From contig CAJCHM010000076.1 of NCBI GenBank assembly GCA_903970255.1, forward strand, positions 1 to 36,272: 36,272 nt of DNA, given 5' to 3'. Origin of the DNA: Acidobacteriota bacterium. GTDB taxonomy: Bacteria > Chlamydiota > Chlamydiia > Chlamydiales > Rhabdochlamydiaceae. Numbering within the stretch: position 1 is the stretch's first letter; each line of letters begins with the position of its first letter. Below the pieces are notes generated by a model. The model made no database searches. It saw nothing but the letters and a program-made list of their open reading frames with translations, and was not told the DNA's origin. The position numbers and the translations under genes were made by a program. This document shows positions 33,002 to 36,272 of the stretch, in pieces.

Positions 33002-33835
33002 ATGCGTATTCTATTTTCATTACTTACTTTAGGGGCTGCCTGCTACGGCCTTTGGTGGCTTGCCGATACTCAGCCTGAGGTAAAGACCAAAATAGAAGAA
33101 ATTCTCCATTCTGGCTCTTTTCACACCTTAGAGGTGCGTTATGGAGCCAATCAAATCATGGAATCGCAGCGCAAACGCCTACTTAAAGACAACCGGCATA
33201 AGTATTTGGAAGCTTCAATGAAGTTCTACCCCTATCTATTGATGGAGGTTAAATACACTATTTCCGATAAAAAGACCAAAGAAGGGGTCATCCTATGGGA
33301 TCTTAATGATGGCGAAATGGTTATCGAAACAAAAAATTGGGGAAAAACCCACGGATTTGGGGACTGCATCAATGCGGGCACAGACAGACATGAATTTAGA
33401 GTCATTAACATCCTTGCCTCTAAAGGGGGTTCTGCAGATAGACAAACCCTTTCCAAGTCCTTACGCGTCGAAAACGAAGTTTTAGATGCCTGGATTGAAG
33501 GATGCAGAAGCAAAAGGCTGATCGTGCAATCCGGCAACCGCTACCGCCTTCATCTGGAAAAACCTCTGCTTCAAAGCACTCCGAATACAAAAATCAACGA
33601 ACGTCTAGTCACCAAGCCCCATCGGAATGCCCAAAGAGTCCCCAATCGCTACTCCCTTGCCCAAATCGAAAAAATCTCCCGTTCTGCCTTTGGCAACGAT
33701 TTTGCCATCCGCAGAACCATCGATTTATACCTGCCGGTACACTGCATCGTCGTTCAAAATCCCGACGGTTCCATCCATACCAGCCACTGGAACGCCCTCA
33801 ACGGCCAACAGATCCATTCTAATTTTGTCGATTGA
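33002..33835 (+). CDS. Membrane-anchored protein with winged-helix-like segment
   Basis: 277 aa. An N-terminal hydrophobic anchor (about 3-21, ILFSLLTLGAACYGLWWLA) is followed by a beta-rich domain. Residues about 133-186 look like a winged helix: RVINILASKGG...TLSKSLRVENEVLDAWIEG, then a beta-hairpin with SGNRYRLHL. The remainder is basic and proline-containing, then LYLPVHCIVVQNPDGS. No homologue is recalled, though a chlamydial conserved family is plausible because it precedes tRNA-Ser and dnaB. It diverges from the SAM operon; the 142-bp gap holds no strong promoter consensus. Confidence 0.75.
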   Translation: MRILFSLLTLGAACYGLWWLADTQPEVKTKIEEILHSGSFHTLEVRYGANQIMESQRKRLLKDNRHKYLEASMKFYPYLLMEVKYTISDKKTKEGVILWDLNDGEMVIETKNWGKTHGFGDCINAGTDRHEFRVINILASKGGSADRQTLSKSLRVENEVLDAWIEGCRSKRLIVQSGNRYRLHLEKPLLQSTPNTKINERLVTKPHRNAQRVPNRYSLAQIEKISRSAFGNDFAIRRTIDLYLPVHCIVVQNPDGSIHTSHWNALNGQQIHSNFVD

Positions 33836-33909
33836 ATCTTGCTCCAAAAAGCACGAATGGTTAAACTGCCTTTCATTATCGATTAGATTATGAAAGTTTT
33901 ATTTTAAAT

Positions 33910-33999
33910 GGAAAGATGGCTGAGTGGCCGAAGGCACGTCCCTGCTAAGGACGCGTACCTGCTAAACAGGTACCGAGAGTTCAAATCTCTCTCTTTCCG
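33910..33999 (+). tRNA. tRNA-Ser (GCU)
   Basis: Acceptor ggaaaga (33910-33916) pairs with tctttcc (33992-33998), discriminator G. D-arm gctgagtggccgaaggc, anticodon stem cgtcc/ggacg with loop ctgctaa (anticodon GCU, reads AGC/AGU). A long class II variable arm (tacctg...caggta) and T-arm gagag-ttcaaat-ctctc follow. CCA is not encoded. Confidence 0.96.
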
Positions 34000-34011
34000 T
34001 TGTCCTATCGA

Positions 34012-34039
34012 CCCTGAACTCTTAAGTTCAGGGTTTTTT
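34012..34039 (+). terminator. Rho-independent terminator after tRNA-Ser
   Basis: Perfect 9-bp stem ccctgaact/agttcaggg with a 4-nt loop ctta, followed by six T. It starts 12 bp after the tRNA. Confidence 0.9.
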
Positions 34040-34104
34040 CATCAGACAGATTGCATTTTTTAAAAAAACCGACAATACTGCAAAAACTGACCAAGGGGTA
34101 AACA

Positions 34105-35964
34105 ATGTCGGAAGACCTGGCAAAAGTTAAAGTCGCTCCCCACTCCAAAGAATCGGAAATGATTGTATTGGGCTCGATGCTCACCAGCATCAATAGTCTC
34201 AATATCGGTGCAGACGGCCTTGATGATAACGACTTCTACTTTACCGAACACAAAATCATCTTTCAGACCCTTAAAACTTTTTATCGCAACGACAAACCTG
34301 CCGATATTCATTTGATCAGTGAAGAGCTCAAGCGGCAAGAAAAACTCAAAGCAATCGGCGGCATTGGATATCTGACGACACTTGCCCAATATGCCGGAAC
34401 ATCTGCGTTCATCGAAGAATATATTGAGCTAGTTCGAGATAAATCGATTTTGCGCCGCATGATCAATGCAGCTCAAGACGTGGAAAGACAAGCGCTTAAC
34501 AACCCTCAAGATGTCGATGTACTTCTCGATGATGCCCAGGCAAAATTCTTCATCATTAGTCAATCCGCCAATTCTAGCGCCGGTGTGCTCATTAAAGACA
34601 TTTTGGGAGGCACCAAGGCCACATCCCAAATGCCCTACTTGAAAGAGCTTCAAGAAAAACAAGAGAAGTTCCAGAAAAAAGGACCCGATGATTTAGGCAT
34701 CACAGGAATCCCCACCCACTTTATCGATCTGGACAAAATGATCAACGGCCTTGGGGCATCCAACCTGATGATCCTAGCTGCCCGCCCTGCCATGGGTAAA
34801 ACAGCGCTTGCACTCAATATCGCCGAGAATGTCGCCTTTAAAAACTGCCTCCCCGTCGGGATCTTCTCCCTCGAGATGACAGCAGAACAGCTTCTCCACC
34901 GGATGATCTGCAGCCAATCGGAGGTAGAATCCGATAAAATCCGCACCGGCTCATTAAGCGGGGTTGAATACCAACGGATCGTCTCTGCTGTGAACTCAAT
35001 GATGAAAGCAATTGTCGTGATCGACGATCAACCCGGCATCAAAATCACAGATCTGCGCGCTCGTGCCCGCCGCATGAAAGAGAGTCACAATATCCAGTTG
35101 CTCATTGTCGACTATCTCCAGCTGATTTCAGGTTCCGGGCTTGCTCGCAACGGAGAGAACCGCCAAAATGAAATTTCAGAAATTTCCCGGATGATGAAGA
35201 CCTTGGCAAGGGAGTTGAATCTTCCCATCATTTGCCTCTCCCAACTCTCCCGTAAAGTAGAAGAGCGGCAAGGCCATCGCCCCATGATGAGCGATTTGAG
35301 AGAATCGGGGTGTCTAACCGGAGATGCCCTAATCCAAGATGCCCAAACAGGCATATTTTATACGATTAAGGAATTAGCTGAGAGAAAAGAGCAAACCCCC
35401 ATCTTCGTGCATGCAGTCGATAAAGATTTGAAAATCGGCAAGCATCGCATGATTAAAGCCTTCTATTCTGGCAAAAAGAAAGTCTTTGAATTGAAAACCC
35501 GCTCTGGACGCTCGGTCAAGGCAAGCGGCAATCATCCATTTCTTCAATTGAATGGTTGGATCCCACTTGAGGCCCTTAAAAAAGGAGACAAAATCGGTCT
35601 TCCCCGTCAAACTCTCGATGTCCATTGGGATGAGATTGTTGCAATCGAAGAATTGGGTGTTGAAGATGTTTATGATGCAACCGTGGAAAACGTGCATAAC
35701 TTTGTTGCCAACGATATCATTGTTCACAACAGTATCGAGCAAGACTCCGATATCGTCATGTTCCTCTTGCGCAGAGAATATTATGACCCCTATGATAAGC
35801 CAGGCCTTGCCGAGCTCATCGTCGCCAAAAACCGCCACGGAGCCGTCGGCAGCGTCAACATGACCTACCGCAAGGAGCTTGCTCAGTTTGCCAATTACTC
35901 TCCGATGCATTCCGCAGCAGCTCCGAGCGACAACGATGAGGCCTTTGCCGCTTTTTCTCCGTAA
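34105..35964 (+). CDS. dnaB: Replicative DNA helicase DnaB with in-frame mini-intein
   Basis: 619-aa precursor; after removal of residues 403-542 the helicase would be 479 aa, the usual size. The N-terminal domain (about 1-110) gives primase contact, then comes the RecA-type core with Walker A ARPAMGKTAL (about 227-236), GIFSLEMTAEQL, the Walker B region LLIVDYLQLISG and ICLSQLSRKVEER. The intein interrupts the conserved DLRESG|SIEQDSD site. The extein resumes in frame with SIEQDSDIVMFLLRRE and the last arginine-finger strand. This locus corresponds to CT497 and needs protein splicing for function. The gene has its own region after a tRNA terminator. Confidence 0.96.
   Translation: MSEDLAKVKVAPHSKESEMIVLGSMLTSINSLNIGADGLDDNDFYFTEHKIIFQTLKTFYRNDKPADIHLISEELKRQEKLKAIGGIGYLTTLAQYAGTSAFIEEYIELVRDKSILRRMINAAQDVERQALNNPQDVDVLLDDAQAKFFIISQSANSSAGVLIKDILGGTKATSQMPYLKELQEKQEKFQKKGPDDLGITGIPTHFIDLDKMINGLGASNLMILAARPAMGKTALALNIAENVAFKNCLPVGIFSLEMTAEQLLHRMICSQSEVESDKIRTGSLSGVEYQRIVSAVNSMMKAIVVIDDQPGIKITDLRARARRMKESHNIQLLIVDYLQLISGSGLARNGENRQNEISEISRMMKTLARELNLPIICLSQLSRKVEERQGHRPMMSDLRESGCLTGDALIQDAQTGIFYTIKELAERKEQTPIFVHAVDKDLKIGKHRMIKAFYSGKKKVFELKTRSGRSVKASGNHPFLQLNGWIPLEALKKGDKIGLPRQTLDVHWDEIVAIEELGVEDVYDATVENVHNFVANDIIVHNSIEQDSDIVMFLLRREYYDPYDKPGLAELIVAKNRHGAVGSVNMTYRKELAQFANYSPMHSAAAPSDNDEAFAAFSP
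35311..35730 (+). other. DnaB mini-intein (140 residues, no endonuclease)
   Basis: Starts with Cys1 (CLTGDALI, block A), has block B SGNHPFL, and ends with VEDVYDATVENVHNFVAND (block F) and the terminal IIVHN before the +1 Ser. Catalytic Cys1, block-B His, penultimate His and terminal Asn are all present, so splicing should work. There is no homing-endonuclease or LAGLIDADG segment: only about 20 residues join the two halves. The insertion point is the same as that of the cyanobacterial Ssp DnaB intein (RESG/SIEQD). Confidence 0.93.
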
Positions 35965-36051
35965 CAGTTCGATAAAGTGAATGAAGCGCTTTTTTCAGAA
36001 AAATTCGCCAAGTTAGCAAAAATTTCTCCTCAAAAGTCAAAAATACAACGT

Positions 36052-36110
36052 TTTTACGACAGGTTTCCTGAGAACTTTGTCGTAAAAAATGTCGTAAAAT
36101 GTCGTAAAAA
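36052..36110. repeat. Iterated gtcgtaaaa repeats at the IS end
   Basis: One tttttacgac (36054-36063) faces three tandem copies of tgtcgtaaaa(a) between 36079 and 36108. They lie between dnaB and the transposase fragment and may be the terminal inverted repeat of the IS, though its boundary is not fixed. Confidence 0.5.
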
Positions 36111-36188
36111 AGTTGCTCGATATGGTTTTTTAGATAAAGCAACTGTTTTTCTGTAAATTCGATATCCTTCCTCTTTTCTCCTCGTAAT

Positions 36189-36272
36189 TTATTCGTTTTC
36201 CAATTTTTTATTCAACAACGGACCCATGTCCAAATATTGTCTTCCTGTAACCCAGTCCTCATGGATTTCAAT
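36189..36272 (-). CDS. C-terminal end of an IS256-family-like transposase (partial)
   Basis: The last 27 residues read IHEDWVTGRQYLDMG...LENE and stop at 36189-36191; the gene continues beyond the window. The W-x(3)-R-x-Y-L-x-M pattern is typical of the C-terminus of IS256-type (Mutator) DDE transposases. The short segment limits confidence, and whether the gene is intact cannot be judged. Confidence 0.6.
   Translation of the reverse strand: MEIHEDWVTGRQYLDMGPLLNKKLENE

Noticed and set aside
1-36272. CRISPR array
   Set aside because: No set of short regularly spaced direct repeats was found; the repeats present are palindromes and two- to three-copy elements.

Overview
The window reads as a chromosome segment of an environmental chlamydia (order Chlamydiales, Parachlamydia/Waddlia-like). 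The evidence is a Tlc-family nucleotide transporter, the block sppA/sohB-polA-coaE-rho, a pgsA next to the transporter, a dnaB copy, and a TsaE-DnaQ block preceded by a chlamydial-type conserved hypothetical (CT538-like). From memory, Chlamydia trachomatis keeps rho-coaE-polA-sohB-npt-pgsA-dnaB as one run (CT491-CT497). Here the same genes are present but broken up by insertions, repeats and changes of strand. The genus cannot be fixed without a search.

Layout. 0-4 kb: epmB (EF-P lysine 2,3-aminomutase) beside arms of a palindromic repeat, then leucine dehydrogenase-argS on the minus strand. 4.1-8 kb: plus-strand housekeeping run (CT538-like, tsaE, engB, dnaQ, pgk). 8-13 kb: nucleotide transporter, MauE/DoxX-like membrane protein, DedA, PgsA and MscS. 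13-16.9 kb: accessory stretch with several long palindromes, a two-repeat protein carrying a bipartite NLS-like motif, and a tyrosine-recombinase-like protein lacking catalytic residues. 16.9-26.6 kb: minus-strand oppA plus an unknown 720-aa protein, then the sppA-polA-coaE-rho operon. 27-30 kb: a probably acquired AAA/DUF4143 ATPase and small exported or membrane hypotheticals. 30-32.9 kb: a minus-strand three-gene operon whose products all carry export signals (SAM-methyltransferase-like lipoprotein, AdoMet decarboxylase-family protein, FAD amine oxidase). 33-36 kb: a membrane-anchored winged-helix protein, tRNA-Ser(GCU), dnaB split by a 140-residue mini-intein, and the 3' end of an IS256-like transposase.

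The strongest candidates for something undescribed are (a) the exported SAM/amine operon at 30.0-32.9 kb; (b) a set of at least five families of 110-175 bp intergenic palindromes. One of these is a MITE-like copy with 29-bp terminal inverted repeats and a 7-bp target duplication that recreates the stop codons of both convergent neighbours; (c) the very small DnaB intein; (d) the two-repeat putative effector. No CRISPR array was seen.

All functional calls come from reading motifs and from memory of families. No database search was run.
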